Assembly: GCF_018842675.1 (NCBI RefSeq)
Contig: NZ_JAGTWO010000005.1
Location: 124,001-188,000 of the forward strand
Origin: Candidatus Pantoea bituminis
Lineage (GTDB): Bacteria > Pseudomonadota > Gammaproteobacteria > Enterobacterales > Enterobacteriaceae
DNA length: 64,000 nt
Reading direction: 5' to 3'
The notes beneath the pieces are model-generated. The model saw only the letters and a program-made list of their open reading frames with translations, was not told the origin of the DNA and did not search any database. A program made the translations under genes and the position numbers. Every line of letters starts with the position of its first letter. The stretch's first letter is position 1. Positions 49,947-60,267 of the stretch are shown here, piece after piece.

Positions 49947-50086
49947 TAATTAAAAAGGAGTTGAGCCTGGCGAGATAATGAACAAATCTCTTTCACTAAA
50001 ACAGAATAAAAGGGGATTTCTTTGATGGATAGACAACCGCGTAATAAAGGTGGATTACCGCCAGACGCTATTTGATCGACAATTTT

Positions 50087-51109
50087 CTAAGGATGGAAAT
50101 AAGGACCCGTCGTAATAGAATCACGCGCGATCAGGCTGGCCGTAAACACTTTTTGTTGTTCAAATTCTCCACCATCCAACATGGAAAGCAGGCGATTGAT
50201 TGTCTCTTTGATCATTTCAGTGACGGGCATTTTCATGCTAGAGAGGGAAGGAATAGTGTAGGGCGCCAGTGGAATGTCATCAAAGCCAATCACCGACACA
50301 GCAGAAGGCACCGAAATATGGCATTCAGCCAGCCTCTTTAGAGCCCCGACGGCCATCTCATCATTGCTGGCAACAAGCGCGCTAAATGTCTGGCCTCGCT
50401 TAAGCAATATATCAACCGCATCCACGCCGCTTTGCGCCGTCCATTTTCCTTCCACAATATGCGCGTTATTTATCTCGATATTTTGTTCAGCGAGTGCAGA
50501 TTTATAACCTGAAAGGCGTTCCATTCCGGTTGGAGAATCGAGTGAGCCGGTAATAAACGCGATATCGCGATGGCCTAATTTAATGAGATGTTTTACCGCC
50601 GCTGCGCTGGTTAATTTTTGATCAGAAAAAATGCAGTAACTGTCGTTGCGTCTCAATCGCCGGTTGATGACCAGGATGGGCTGTTTGTGGAGCGAAATGA
50701 TCTCATCCATCTCAGCAATAGAGAGAAAACGCGGATAGATAATGATGCCGTCGCAGCGAAGATCCAGCAAAAACTGAATTGCTGCCCTTTCATCTTCAGC
50801 CGTATGTTTGCCATCGGCGAGTATCAGTTGACGGCCTTGTTCTTCCATCATGCGGGCTGAGTGAAGCATCAACTCGCTGAAGATATTGCCGCTATACAAG
50901 GTGTTAGTGACCACCAGCCCGATAGTTTGCGTGCTTTTTATCGCAAGATTACGCGCCAGTAAATTAGGACGATAGCCTGTTTCCGCAATGGCCTGCAGCA
51001 CGTGCTCGCGCTTTTCCTGACTGACGTAGCCGTTTCCAGACAGAACGCGGGAAACTGTCGCTTTTGATACACCGGCTTTTTTAGCCACTTCAAGTATTGT
51101 TGCCATCAT
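50087..51109 (-). CDS. ascG: LacI-family repressor AscG
   Basis: 340 aa. Helix-turn-helix TILEVAKKAGVSKATVSRVLSGNGYVS, and effector domain closely matching E. coli AscG (RNLAIKSTQTIGLVVTNTLY, YPRFLS, ASNDEMAVGALK). It represses the divergent ascFB genes and is expected to respond to beta-glucosides. A perfect 12-bp palindrome lies in the shared promoter region. Confidence 0.93.
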   Translation of the reverse strand: MMATILEVAKKAGVSKATVSRVLSGNGYVSQEKREHVLQAIAETGYRPNLLARNLAIKSTQTIGLVVTNTLYSGNIFSELMLHSARMMEEQGRQLILADGKHTAEDERAAIQFLLDLRCDGIIIYPRFLSIAEMDEIISLHKQPILVINRRLRRNDSYCIFSDQKLTSAAAVKHLIKLGHRDIAFITGSLDSPTGMERLSGYKSALAEQNIEINNAHIVEGKWTAQSGVDAVDILLKRGQTFSALVASNDEMAVGALKRLAECHISVPSAVSVIGFDDIPLAPYTIPSLSSMKMPVTEMIKETINRLLSMLDGGEFEQQKVFTASLIARDSITTGPYFHP

Positions 51110-51421
51110 TGCGCCGTCTGAATCGCCCTCTTTTTGGCAGTCTACCTAAGTCACTCTTTGTTTTGAAATATTTTCCAATTTGTACTGCATGCCCCGGTGA
51201 TCCTTCAGGTTGATCATCGTCACATAATCAAAAATTCACAAATTTTATCTCTTGTTCATATCGATAAACATCTTCATGATTTTATGAAACCGGTTTCCTA
51301 CAGAGGTTTCATAAGCGATGCCCAGGCTGAAAAAAGCGCTGAATTATTCAAATGACATTGGCATCGTTGATGTAACACACCGGTCAGAACACTTACCGAT
51401 TTCTCTACAGAGATAAAACCT
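51110..51421. other. divergent ascG/ascF promoter region
   Basis: About 310 bp holding the AscG operator at 51286-51297 and, at 51209-51224, a weak CRP-like sequence (GTTGA-N6-TCACA). No gene seen. Confidence 0.5.
51286..51297. promoter_or_regulatory. probable AscG operator
   Basis: GAAACC-GGTTTC is a perfect palindrome of LacI-family type about 125 bp before ascF; a second half-site GGTTTCAT follows at 51304-51311. Confidence 0.7.
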
Positions 51422-52870
51422 ATGCCGAAGAACTACGCTGAGGTCTCACACGCTATCGTTGATGCGCTAGGTGGCCTGAATAATATTGAGGCGGTCACGC
51501 ACTGTATGACTCGCCTGAGATTTGTGGTGAAAGACCCCTCGTTGATCAACAGCCCGACACTGAAATCTATTGATGGTGTCATGGGCGTGGTTCATAACGA
51601 CACGCAGTGCCAGGTTATCATTGGCAACAACGTGTCGAAGGCTTACCAGGAAGTATTAAAACTGGGTACGCCGAATGCCGCACCGTCTTCAACCGCACCC
51701 CGTAAAATAACCTTGAAAGGGATTGGCGCAGGCATTCTTGATGCACTCGTCGGAACAATGTCACCTTTGATCCCCGCCATTATCGGCGGCTCCATGGTAA
51801 AACTGCTGGCCATGATCCTGGATATGGCCGGTGTTTTTGAAAAAGGCTCCTCAACGCTGATCATTTTGAATGTTATTGGCGATGGCGCATTTTTCTTCTT
51901 GCCGGTGATGGTGGCTGCTTCTGCTGCGCTTAAATTCAAAACCAACATGTCGCTGGCCATTGCGATTGCTGGCGTGCTGGTTCATCCCAATTTTGTTGAC
52001 CTGATGGCGAAAGCGGCACAAGGACAGGTTGTCGAATTTGCCGCTATTCCAGTGACAGCAGTGAAATATACTTACACCGTGATCCCCGCGCTGGTGATGA
52101 CCTGGATTTTGTCTCACATTGAAAGAGGCGTTGATCACATCACGCCGGCGGTAACCAAAAACTTCCTCAAACCCATGCTGATTGTGTTGATCGCTGCCCC
52201 GATTGCGATTGTCTTCATCGGGCCGCTGGGCATCTGGATTGGTAGCGGCATTTCGGCAGTCGTCTACACCGTTCACGGTTATCTGGGCTGGCTTTCTGTC
52301 GCTATTATGGGCGCAATATGGCCATTGTTGGTGATGACCGGCATGCATCGTGTTTTTACCCCAACCATCATTCAAACCATCGCAGAGACCGGTAAAGAAG
52401 GCATGGTTATGCCTTCTGAAATTGGCGCCAATTTGTCTCTTGGTGGCTCATCTTTGGCAGTCGCTTTCAGGACTAAAAATCGTGAATTGCGTCAAACTGC
52501 CTTGGCCGCAGCGGCTTCGGCGATTATTGCCGGGATTTCTGAGCCAGCGCTGTATGGCGTGGCAGTGCGCTTAAAGCGCCCTTTAATCGCCTGCTTAATC
52601 AGTGGCTTTATTTGCGGCGCGGTTGCCGGTATTGGTGGGCTCGCCAGCCATTCGATGGCCTCTCCCGGCCTGTTTACCAGCGTACAATTTTTCGATCCCA
52701 CCAACCCTATGAGCATCGTCTGGGTCGCTGCCGTGATGGTGCTTTCCGTGGTGCTCTCCTTTATTCTCACGCTCATTTTAGGGTTTGAAGACATCCCGGA
52801 AAGTGAAGCAGCGCCGACATCAGCGAGTCCCCTTTCCGCTGACACCGTTAAAACTGTTAATGCTAATTGA
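51422..52870 (+). CDS. ascF: PTS beta-glucoside (arbutin/salicin/cellobiose) EIIBC component AscF
   Basis: 482 aa. The EIIB phosphocysteine is Cys28 in AVTHCMTRLRF, then a linker near residue 85 and the EIIC membrane domain with GISEPALYGVAVRLKRP. There is no EIIA domain, so phosphate comes from another protein, as with E. coli AscF. It imports and phosphorylates beta-glucosides for AscB, 32 bp downstream in the same operon. Confidence 0.93.
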   Translation: MPKNYAEVSHAIVDALGGLNNIEAVTHCMTRLRFVVKDPSLINSPTLKSIDGVMGVVHNDTQCQVIIGNNVSKAYQEVLKLGTPNAAPSSTAPRKITLKGIGAGILDALVGTMSPLIPAIIGGSMVKLLAMILDMAGVFEKGSSTLIILNVIGDGAFFFLPVMVAASAALKFKTNMSLAIAIAGVLVHPNFVDLMAKAAQGQVVEFAAIPVTAVKYTYTVIPALVMTWILSHIERGVDHITPAVTKNFLKPMLIVLIAAPIAIVFIGPLGIWIGSGISAVVYTVHGYLGWLSVAIMGAIWPLLVMTGMHRVFTPTIIQTIAETGKEGMVMPSEIGANLSLGGSSLAVAFRTKNRELRQTALAAAASAIIAGISEPALYGVAVRLKRPLIACLISGFICGAVAGIGGLASHSMASPGLFTSVQFFDPTNPMSIVWVAAVMVLSVVLSFILTLILGFEDIPESEAAPTSASPLSADTVKTVNAN

Positions 52871-52902
52871 CTGGCGATCGTTGCCAGATACTGAGGTTTT
52901 TT

Positions 52903-54332
<1,430 letters not shown>

Positions 54333-54414
54333 GTCCTTTCTCGGACAATGGCCTGAGAAACGTTAATTTTTACGCATCTCAGGTCACGTCTTCGCGCCAG
54401 AATAAACAGCACAA

Positions 54415-54991
54415 TTAGTTTTTCGCCAAGGTGACTGCGTTCGGTTCAGCATTAAAGGTTATTTCAGCGTTATATTCTTTTGGTAAACGCCTTGCCTGAT
54501 AAAAAACGCGTTTCCAGTAAGGATTGTGGAGCGAAGAGCGCATAACGCCTTTACTGGAAGAGGCGTGTAAGAATTGATGGTCAGTGTCATAGAAGCCAAC
54601 ATGCATTTCATGATTAATGCGGAAAAAACTAAATCCCCGGTTGAAGATGCTCGGCATCGACACGTTTTCCCATTTGAATAAGCTGGGTGGTCGTCACGCG
54701 ATCCATGGGAAGATTGAAACGGTCTTTCAGCGTTCGCCAGACAAAACCTGAGCAATCAACCCCGGTTAACGTGGTTCCACCCCAATGATAAGGTGTGCCT
54801 TGCCAGGAATGCATTTGGTCATGCAGTGCTGCGACGACGGGAATCAGATCAGGTTGCTGATCAGAACGGCTATAGGTATCAGTTGTATCCGCAGGCAGAT
54901 TTTTATGGCCAGTAGCAGAATGAGATGAGCACCCCGCCAAAGTAACAAACGACAGACAGAATAAGACTTTGACTCTTTTAGATAACGTCAT
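54415..54991 (-). CDS. NlpC/P60-family lipoprotein (cell-wall endopeptidase type), two frameshifts
   Basis: Lipobox LAGC at the end of a signal peptide starting at the ATG at 54991. The NlpC/P60 domain has the nucleophile Cys in GVDCSGFVW and the His in HVGFYD. Two bases are missing within 16 bp (C run 54635-54638 and A run 54623-54628); repair gives LQPGDLVFFRINHEMHVGFYD and about 192 aa. Predicted to cut peptidoglycan stem peptides in the periplasm, similar to YafL-type proteins. Confidence 0.88.
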
Positions 54992-55326
54992 GATGGCGGA
55001 TACCGGGTGTTTTAGCACATTAACTGTGCGTGGATTTATACAGCACCGGTTTAATTGAAAAAATGGCCTATCTACTTGAATTACACACACTTAACTTCAT
55101 TGACGAAAATTTACAATTGTAAAATCTATTAACGCCTCTCTTTATTAAACACTTTACATAAAAAATTTTATAAGCATGGGAAATAGATTTAACCGCGTTA
55201 TTATTTTCTTGATTAATAATGACATGTATCTATAAGCGTTAATTATCCCGTGACTCCCTTTAGCGGATGGGCGAGTAAAGCCTGACATAACCCGCGTCTA
55301 AGGGGTATGCCCGGCTTTCTGTTGTT
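54992..55326. other. gene-free AT-rich stretch
   Basis: About 335 bp between the lipoprotein promoter side and the Gfo/Idh/MocA gene end. No gene or clear terminator recognised apart from weak AAAGCC/GGCTTT arms near 55280-55320. Confidence 0.4.
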
Positions 55327-56586
55327 TTAACGTTGCGTTACAGCCAGTGGCGAATGTTCAGACGGATAATCTATCCTCACTGGCAATCCTTCCCGTGCAG
55401 AACGATAAATTGCTTCCATCAGCAGGTGATCCTGCAATCCCTCTTCGCCCGGCGAATGGAAGGGCCGATTGTGCAATATGCCGTATGCGAAGTGATCAAT
55501 TTCAAGCGTGAACTGATCTTGGGGCGAAAGCCGGATTTCATTTACCTGCTCAGCATCACCGCACCGCTGCGCTACATACAAGCGCTGGCCTTGATAAGCA
55601 TAAGCATTTTCCAACGACACCCAACCTTTCTCTAACCGGATGTTCATATCCTTGCATTCATGCGCACCGTAGCTGGTGATACAGTGAGCAATAACGCCCG
55701 ACGGAAAACGCAGCGTAAAAGTGACCGACTCTTCGACTTCCTTGTAGCGCGCATCCTGCTCTGGATTAATGATTTGCGCATAGACCTCAATGGGATCCTC
55801 GGCCAGCATGGTACGAACACCGTTCAGGCAATATAAACCGATATCTGGTAATGCCCCGCCACCTGCTAATGCGGCACGCATACGCCATTGCTCGCCCGGG
55901 CCTTGCACCTGAGTGGTAATAGCCTGAATAAAGCGTGGTCGGCCCAGCTCACCGGACTGCGTCAGCCGCGCCGCTTCGAGATTGAACACGTCATATTGGC
56001 AACGATAAGCGATCATCAGTTTGACACCCGCCTCATTACAGGCGGCGATCATTTCACGCGCTTCCTCAGACGTGTTTGCCATCGGCTTTTCACACAGCAC
56101 ATGCTTGCCCGCTTTCGCCGCAGCTACTGCATGATCGCGATGCAGGCCATTTGGCGTCACGATATAGACCGCATCAATGGCTTTGTTCTCCGCCATGCGC
56201 GCCATCTCGTCGTAGTTATAAATAGCGTCTGCATCGATACCGTATTGCGCCGCAACCACTTGCGCTTTGTCACGTCGACCAGAAACCAACGCTACCGGGC
56301 GGGCATATTGGCTTTGGCGAAGAGCAGGCAAAATTTGATTCAGCGTTAAACGCCCAAGCCCAACGATAGCAATGCCAAGACGTTTTTCCGGCGGCAGCAC
56401 CACTGGCGGGTCAGGCTCGGGACGATCGGCTTGCCCTTTCCAGTTCTCGAAGCTTACTTTTTCATGCTCCACGCTACCTACATCTATCTTTGCGGGTTGT
56501 CCAAAGTGGGCTGGAACCGGTAAAGGTTGTCCAGTAGGCGTCCCCGGCCCTGTCTGGGCGTATGAGGCTTTGCGCTTATGGGTCAT
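55327..56586 (-). CDS. Gfo/Idh/MocA-family oxidoreductase
   Basis: 419 aa. An unusual Pro-rich N-terminal extension of about 65 residues precedes the Rossmann motif IAIVGLGRLTLNQILPAL; the family EKP motif is in HVLCEKPMANT and the substrate region in GGGALPDIGLYCLNG. This layout resembles glucose-fructose oxidoreductase-like enzymes, but there is no signal peptide. CGGAGGAAGC precedes the ATG. Alone in its unit; substrate unknown. Confidence 0.87.
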   Translation of the reverse strand: MTHKRKASYAQTGPGTPTGQPLPVPAHFGQPAKIDVGSVEHEKVSFENWKGQADRPEPDPPVVLPPEKRLGIAIVGLGRLTLNQILPALRQSQYARPVALVSGRRDKAQVVAAQYGIDADAIYNYDEMARMAENKAIDAVYIVTPNGLHRDHAVAAAKAGKHVLCEKPMANTSEEAREMIAACNEAGVKLMIAYRCQYDVFNLEAARLTQSGELGRPRFIQAITTQVQGPGEQWRMRAALAGGGALPDIGLYCLNGVRTMLAEDPIEVYAQIINPEQDARYKEVEESVTFTLRFPSGVIAHCITSYGAHECKDMNIRLEKGWVSLENAYAYQGQRLYVAQRCGDAEQVNEIRLSPQDQFTLEIDHFAYGILHNRPFHSPGEEGLQDHLLMEAIYRSAREGLPVRIDYPSEHSPLAVTQR

Positions 56587-56889
56587 GCTTCCTCCGTTTG
56601 CGTAGCACGATGTATACAGCGTCAGAAATAAGGCTGCGGAGTAATGCGCTGAGCGAAATATTTATTTCATGGATTATAAAAGATAGGAAAATATTTCACT
56701 TATCGCCAGCGAGAGGGCTTTAGAAAGGTAGGAAAAGCGCAGAAAAACAAAGCGTAACGGCTAGTTATACCGAGCGCTTTGTTTTTCCCCATGCGGTATA
56801 TCTGATTGAACTCAAATAACAGATAAAGAAGAATAAAGCCGTTCTACGCGGTAAAACCTCTTCAATTCGATCATCTGTTATCTTTTAAT
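56587..56889. other. gene-free stretch
   Basis: About 300 bp between the oxidoreductase start and the umuD end, both on the minus strand. Must hold the oxidoreductase promoter; no gene seen. Confidence 0.4.
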
Positions 56890-57309
56890 TTAGTGTGTCG
56901 ATTTAATCACAAACGTTACTACACCAAAAATCTCCAGCCCTTCTTCGCTGTTGATATTAATGGGTGAGTAAGCGCTGTTCATGGGGATAAGTTGAATAAA
57001 GGGGCGCAGCTGGAGGCGTTTTACGGTGAATTCGCCTTCTATTGCAGCGACGACAATATTTCCGTGCTCGGCTTTCATGGCGCTGTCGACGACCAACATA
57101 TCGCCGTCACTGATACCGGCTTCAATCATGGAGTCACCGCTCACGCGAATAAAATAGGTGGCGCTGGGCCGCTGAACCAGCAGCTCATTAAGATCCAGTC
57201 GCTGCTCGACATAATCCTGAGCGGGCGAGGGAAAGCCACAAGGTACACGCTCAATATAAAGCGGCAATTGCATAACGGCGCGGATCTCCGCAGGTTTAAT
57301 GAACTCCAT
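56890..57309 (-). CDS. umuD: DNA polymerase V accessory protein UmuD
   Basis: 139 aa, the same length as E. coli UmuD with the same key positions: self-cleavage site Cys24-Gly25, catalytic Ser60 (VSGDSM) and Lys97 (FTVKRLQ). RecA-stimulated cleavage yields UmuD' that activates UmuC. GAGGAGG precedes the ATG and a perfect LexA box lies 26 bp upstream of the start. The usual umuC is not downstream; it lies 7.3 kb away in its own unit. Confidence 0.95.
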   Translation of the reverse strand: MEFIKPAEIRAVMQLPLYIERVPCGFPSPAQDYVEQRLDLNELLVQRPSATYFIRVSGDSMIEAGISDGDMLVVDSAMKAEHGNIVVAAIEGEFTVKRLQLRPFIQLIPMNSAYSPININSEEGLEIFGVVTFVIKSTH

Positions 57310-57833
57310 AACATTTTCCTCCTCAAATCAAATAACTGTATATATTTACAGTAATGGGTAACGGGGGATTCAGGCAAGTTAAGTCATGGGCTTTTTTGTA
57401 AAGGGACTGACAGAGAAAGGAATTTAATTTTTTGGCGCAGTCCGTGAAGATTGAAACGCGGTCATTTACGCAGCAAAAAGGATGAAATATCAGCAGGTAA
57501 TCGCACAGATTTTTTAGACAGAATTCAATTTGAGTTAAGTGAATAATTAAGCGTGAAGTGCTGATGTTTTTTTGCGATCAAGCAGATTTTTTAATCTGAA
57601 GCAGTAAAAAATGTTGAGTGATTAAAAGGCATTTTATGAATAATAATAGCGCTACCATTCCCTTCATCGTATTAACCCCATGCAAACGCCTAGCATGAGA
57701 CTACCGGTAACGTTGATTAATAATACCTATTAATTAAATAATCACGCCTGAAAACAGATTAACAAAAATGCATTTGTACTCTGCTAAAATGAAATGTTAC
57801 GGTAAAGAATAATAAATAGCTTCGGAGGTAATT
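57310..57833. other. intergenic region between umuD and the ymgA-like gene
   Basis: About 520 AT-rich bp with the umuD LexA box at 57336-57351. The rest must hold the promoter of the 57.8 kb gene; no gene recognised. Confidence 0.5.
57336..57351. promoter_or_regulatory. LexA (SOS) box before umuD
   Basis: CTGTATATATTTACAG fits CTG-N10-CAG, flanked by TA on both sides (TACTGT...ACAGTA-like). Confidence 0.92.
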
Positions 57834-58142
57834 ATGTTTTTTTCTGATAAAGAAAAAGCGAATGTCATTATTGGCGAAGCTGCATTTGCTCTCATCCTTG
57901 CTCGCCAGGAAGTCAGTGTTGAATCGTTGATTCAGCAATTAAAAGTTATGGCGGGAACAGAGTCCGACGAATCGCGCTTGTTAAAAATAGAAAAGGCAAA
58001 AGCCTGGCTTACGGATTTCAGGAGTGTGAGCAATCGTAAGCCCGCGCAAATTGAATGGCTTGTAGGGCAACGTAATGTTGAGGAGTCAGCCGATCATTCG
58101 TCCAATGACATTCATCTGAATAAGAACGATAAAGATGCCTAA
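57834..58142 (+). CDS. YmgA-like small regulatory protein
   Basis: 102 aa, GGAGGTAATT before the ATG. The pattern IIGEAAFALILARQEVSVESLIQQLKVMAGTESDESRLLKIEKA matches the YmgA layout (helix, VIGEAxLxLL, SxxxLIxQLxVM, helix). E. coli YmgA is made from the ycgZ-ymgA-ariR operon repressed by BluR and feeds the Rcs/biofilm response. This copy has a longer polar tail than the one at 58.8 kb. Confidence 0.75.
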   Translation: MFFSDKEKANVIIGEAAFALILARQEVSVESLIQQLKVMAGTESDESRLLKIEKAKAWLTDFRSVSNRKPAQIEWLVGQRNVEESADHSSNDIHLNKNDKDA

Positions 58143-58204
58143 GTTTATCGTGAACGTGCCACCGTCTTGTGGCACCTTCGTAAAGACGCTATTCTTCCCT
58201 TATA

Positions 58205-58220
58205 CAAAATCCTGGACAAG
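58205..58220 (+). repeat. 16-bp repeat, copy 1
   Basis: CAAAATCCTGGACAAG differs at one base from the copy at 58324-58339. Lies about 190 bp upstream of ycgZ. Confidence 0.6.
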
Positions 58221-58323
58221 AATCAGCGCAACAGGTGAGTAAAAACCGCTTTTAGACCTCTCTCTAACCCTCTGTTTTATAACGTTTAGCATTTTTTGCA
58301 CAAAAATCCCGCCAGTAAAAAAC

Positions 58324-58339
58324 CAAAATCCTGTACAAG
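58324..58339 (+). repeat. 16-bp repeat, copy 2 (overlaps likely ycgZ -35 region)
   Basis: CAAAATCCTGTACAAG, 119 bp after copy 1. A -10-like TATAAC begins 13 bp after it, so the repeat overlaps the expected -35 position, as an operator might. Confidence 0.55.
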
Positions 58340-58405
58340 TTTTTGAAAGATGTATAACTTCCGCTCAATAAACAGGGTATATTTTTAACCACTGAGGACT
58401 TGAAC

Positions 58406-58651
58406 ATGCGCCAGAACGGTCATGCACCTGATACAACCAGCGACATTGCCCGTTACTTCAACCAAGCCAACTTGCCTTCGCAGCAAGAGACGTTAGGCGC
58501 AATCGTGGTTGAAATCCTTCGTGCCGGTAACACGCTTAGCCGTAAAGCGATTTGCGGCAAGCTGCTTCGTCGTCTTGATCAAGCTACCAGCACTGAAGAA
58601 GAGAACCATTACCAGGAACTGATCGGCATGCTATTCGGACGTGAAGGATAA
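58406..58651 (+). CDS. ycgZ: YcgZ small regulatory protein
   Basis: 81 aa from the ATG at 58406 (GAGG nine bases upstream). It matches E. coli YcgZ along its length: ITRYF-like IARYFNQANLPSQQETLGAIVVEIL, then LSRKAICGKLLRRLDQAT and a final HYQELIGMLFG. YcgZ acts with AriR/YmgA in the BluF-BluR-controlled response that modulates Rcs signalling and biofilm formation. Neither bluF nor bluR is in this window. Confidence 0.88.
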   Translation: MRQNGHAPDTTSDIARYFNQANLPSQQETLGAIVVEILRAGNTLSRKAICGKLLRRLDQATSTEEENHYQELIGMLFGREG

Positions 58652-58839
58652 TCGTTCCGCAGCAATATCCGGGTTTCAAAGAGTTAACTTGCTTTATTTT
58701 AGCAAAATTCTGATCGGACTTTATCCGGAAGACTGAGGGCCGCTTTACCCGATAAGGTCAATAGATGTCAGGCGCATGGCATCTGTTGACGCAATCACGC
58801 CCTGAAAGTGGTCATAAAATCGTAATCAGAGAAGCCAGT

Positions 58840-59082
58840 ATGTACAGAAGTGATGAAGAAAAACTGACGGATGTGGTGATCGGCGAAGCAGTGCTGACAT
58901 TGCTAAAGTCAGACAGCCCTGTTTCGAGTACCGCGCTTATCGCGCAGCTTGAAGTCATGGCTGCGGCTGCAGAAGACGCAAAAATGGTGCGTGCTATCAA
59001 AAGCGCGGTAACTGAAGTGCGTAAAGGAATGGCTGCTGCCAGCAAGCGAAGCAAACTCGATTTCCTGATCGGGAAAATATAA
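58840..59082 (+). CDS. YmgA-like small regulatory protein (second copy)
   Basis: 80 aa from the ATG at 58840; codons further upstream are not family-like. VVIGEAVLTLLKSDSPVSSTALIAQLEVMAAAAEDAKMVRAIKSAV split over residues 11-58 follows the YmgA pattern, and the end KLDFLIGKI parallels the IEWLVGQ of the copy at 57.8 kb. The two are paralogues flanking ycgZ. Confidence 0.78.
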   Translation: MYRSDEEKLTDVVIGEAVLTLLKSDSPVSSTALIAQLEVMAAAAEDAKMVRAIKSAVTEVRKGMAAASKRSKLDFLIGKI

Positions 59083-59288
59083 CGCATCGATTTAACAGTG
59101 AAGGCCCACCAGAAGGTTCAAAAAAGCACTGAACCCTTGTGACGCCATCATAGTAAAGCTGGAAAAAAATCAGGCGCGGTAGGAGATCAAGAAATGTTTG
59201 TAGCTGACTCCGGGCAAAAGACAAACATGTACTACACTCCTTTCTGTTTACACCGGAATGCGTTTATTTAAATTTTCCTCAGAGAAAT

Positions 59289-59549
59289 ATGACCATGCAA
59301 CAAGACACTTCAAACTCAGCAATTATCGAGTATTTTCGTAGCGCAGGCGATCAGTTGGCTTCAGAAACTGAGCTGTTGGGTACGGTGATCAAAAACATCG
59401 TCACCGATCAGGGGTATGTGACTAACAAAGCCATCATCCTGTATCTTATTGCCGAACTGGAAAGCACCTCAGACGTGGTTAAACTGGATGTATTGCGTAA
59501 GACGCTGGAAATCGTTGTTGGCCGCACGCCAGACGACGCCGGTATCTGA
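59289..59549 (+). CDS. ariR: AriR/YmgB biofilm and acid-resistance regulator
   Basis: 86 aa (alternative ATG at 59295). IIEYFRSAGDQLASETELLGTVIKNI, then NKAIILYLIAELESTSDVVKLDVLRKTLEIVVGRTPDD, closely matching E. coli AriR (YmgB), a small dimeric helical protein that affects acid resistance and biofilm. It closes the plus-strand series ymgA-like, ycgZ, ymgA-like, ariR; gaps of 190-260 bp suggest separate promoters rather than one tight operon. Confidence 0.88.
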   Translation: MTMQQDTSNSAIIEYFRSAGDQLASETELLGTVIKNIVTDQGYVTNKAIILYLIAELESTSDVVKLDVLRKTLEIVVGRTPDDAGI

Positions 59550-59620
59550 TAACACGCCTGCGTTAAGGTTTGGCCGATAACGCAGGCTGTACTTTTTGAA
59601 TCCCTTCAGTAACAGCTCAC

Positions 59621-59758
59621 CTATTTTTCTACCGTTTCGATAGCACCATGAGTATCAGGTTTTACACCTTGATGACTTGCTGTTTCGAACCCACCTTTTG
59701 CTGCCACCACTGAACAGGACAGCGCCGCAAGTACTGCCAGCGTTATCTGTAATTTCAT
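59621..59758 (-). CDS. short exported protein resembling the YgiW N-terminus
   Basis: 45 aa from the ATG at 59758, with GGGAGAAAGG upstream. Signal peptide LAVLAALSCSVVAAKG, then GGFETASHQGVKPDTHGAIETVEK and a stop. The GGF...GxIxTVEK arrangement is the start of YgiW/BOF-domain proteins, but the OB-fold itself is missing. Unlike the other broken genes here, adding one base at the local homopolymer does not recover the rest, so this is a genuinely short or truncated gene. Confidence 0.6.
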   Translation of the reverse strand: MKLQITLAVLAALSCSVVAAKGGFETASHQGVKPDTHGAIETVEK

Positions 59759-59897
59759 CGCCTTTCTCCCTTTCAAGCCCGCATTTGCGTTCACAACGGC
59801 ATACAAAGATTAGCCTGGCAGATAATCGCCTCAGGCGAGAAGCCAGAGGGATATTTGAATGGTTTTCAGGAAATTTCTTAAAAGAAACGTTCGAGGA

Positions 59898-60101
59898 TCA
59901 GTGCATTTTACGAGCGAAAAAACCAATTGCTTGCTTACAGAGTTCCTGTACTTTGGAATCGCCGCTCTCTTCGCTCATGCGAAACAGGGCATCTGTGATT
60001 TCGTGGAAATGGACAGGTCGGCCCGTTTCAATCAATTTAGTCACCGCCGCGCCCACAATGGCGCGTATATCTACAGAAATATACTCTTCATCGTTGTTCA
60101 C
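59898..60101 (-). CDS. YmgA/AriR-related small protein, divergent copy
   Basis: 67 aa from the GTG at 60101, which is directly preceded by GGAGGTT; upstream in-frame ATGs lack ribosome sites. DIRAIVGAAVTKLIETGRPVHFHEITDALFRMSEESGD follows the same layout as the YmgA-like proteins (helix, GxAVxxLIExG, short HxEIxxxLxxM helix) and ends FFARKMH. It is the only family member here on the minus strand. Confidence 0.7.
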   Translation of the reverse strand: MNNDEEYISVDIRAIVGAAVTKLIETGRPVHFHEITDALFRMSEESGDSKVQELCKQAIGFFARKMH

Positions 60102-60267
60102 ACAACCTCCAACCGATGTATGCATATACAGCCTAACAATTTGGCGCGAGAAAAACAAAATCGGTAAGCACTGATCAGATGAGCAGTGCTTACGTCGCAT
60201 CGTAAATTATCGCTGTCTGCCTACTCACTATGCTATGAGGTTGATTTCCCACCCGCCTTGCTAGCCT

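Larger units (their letters stand above)
49622..50086. other. umuC leader, possible umuD remnant and orphan hairpin
   Basis: Holds a LexA box at 49746-49761, a minus-strand open segment between it and umuC that faintly recalls the UmuD C-terminus, and a plus-strand terminator-like hairpin at 49927-49946. No credible complete gene. Confidence 0.5.

Noticed and set aside
55270..55325. AAAGCC/GGCTTT arms as a terminator of the Gfo/Idh/MocA gene
   Set aside because: The arms are only six bases with a loop of about 30 bases and no following T run on the relevant strand.
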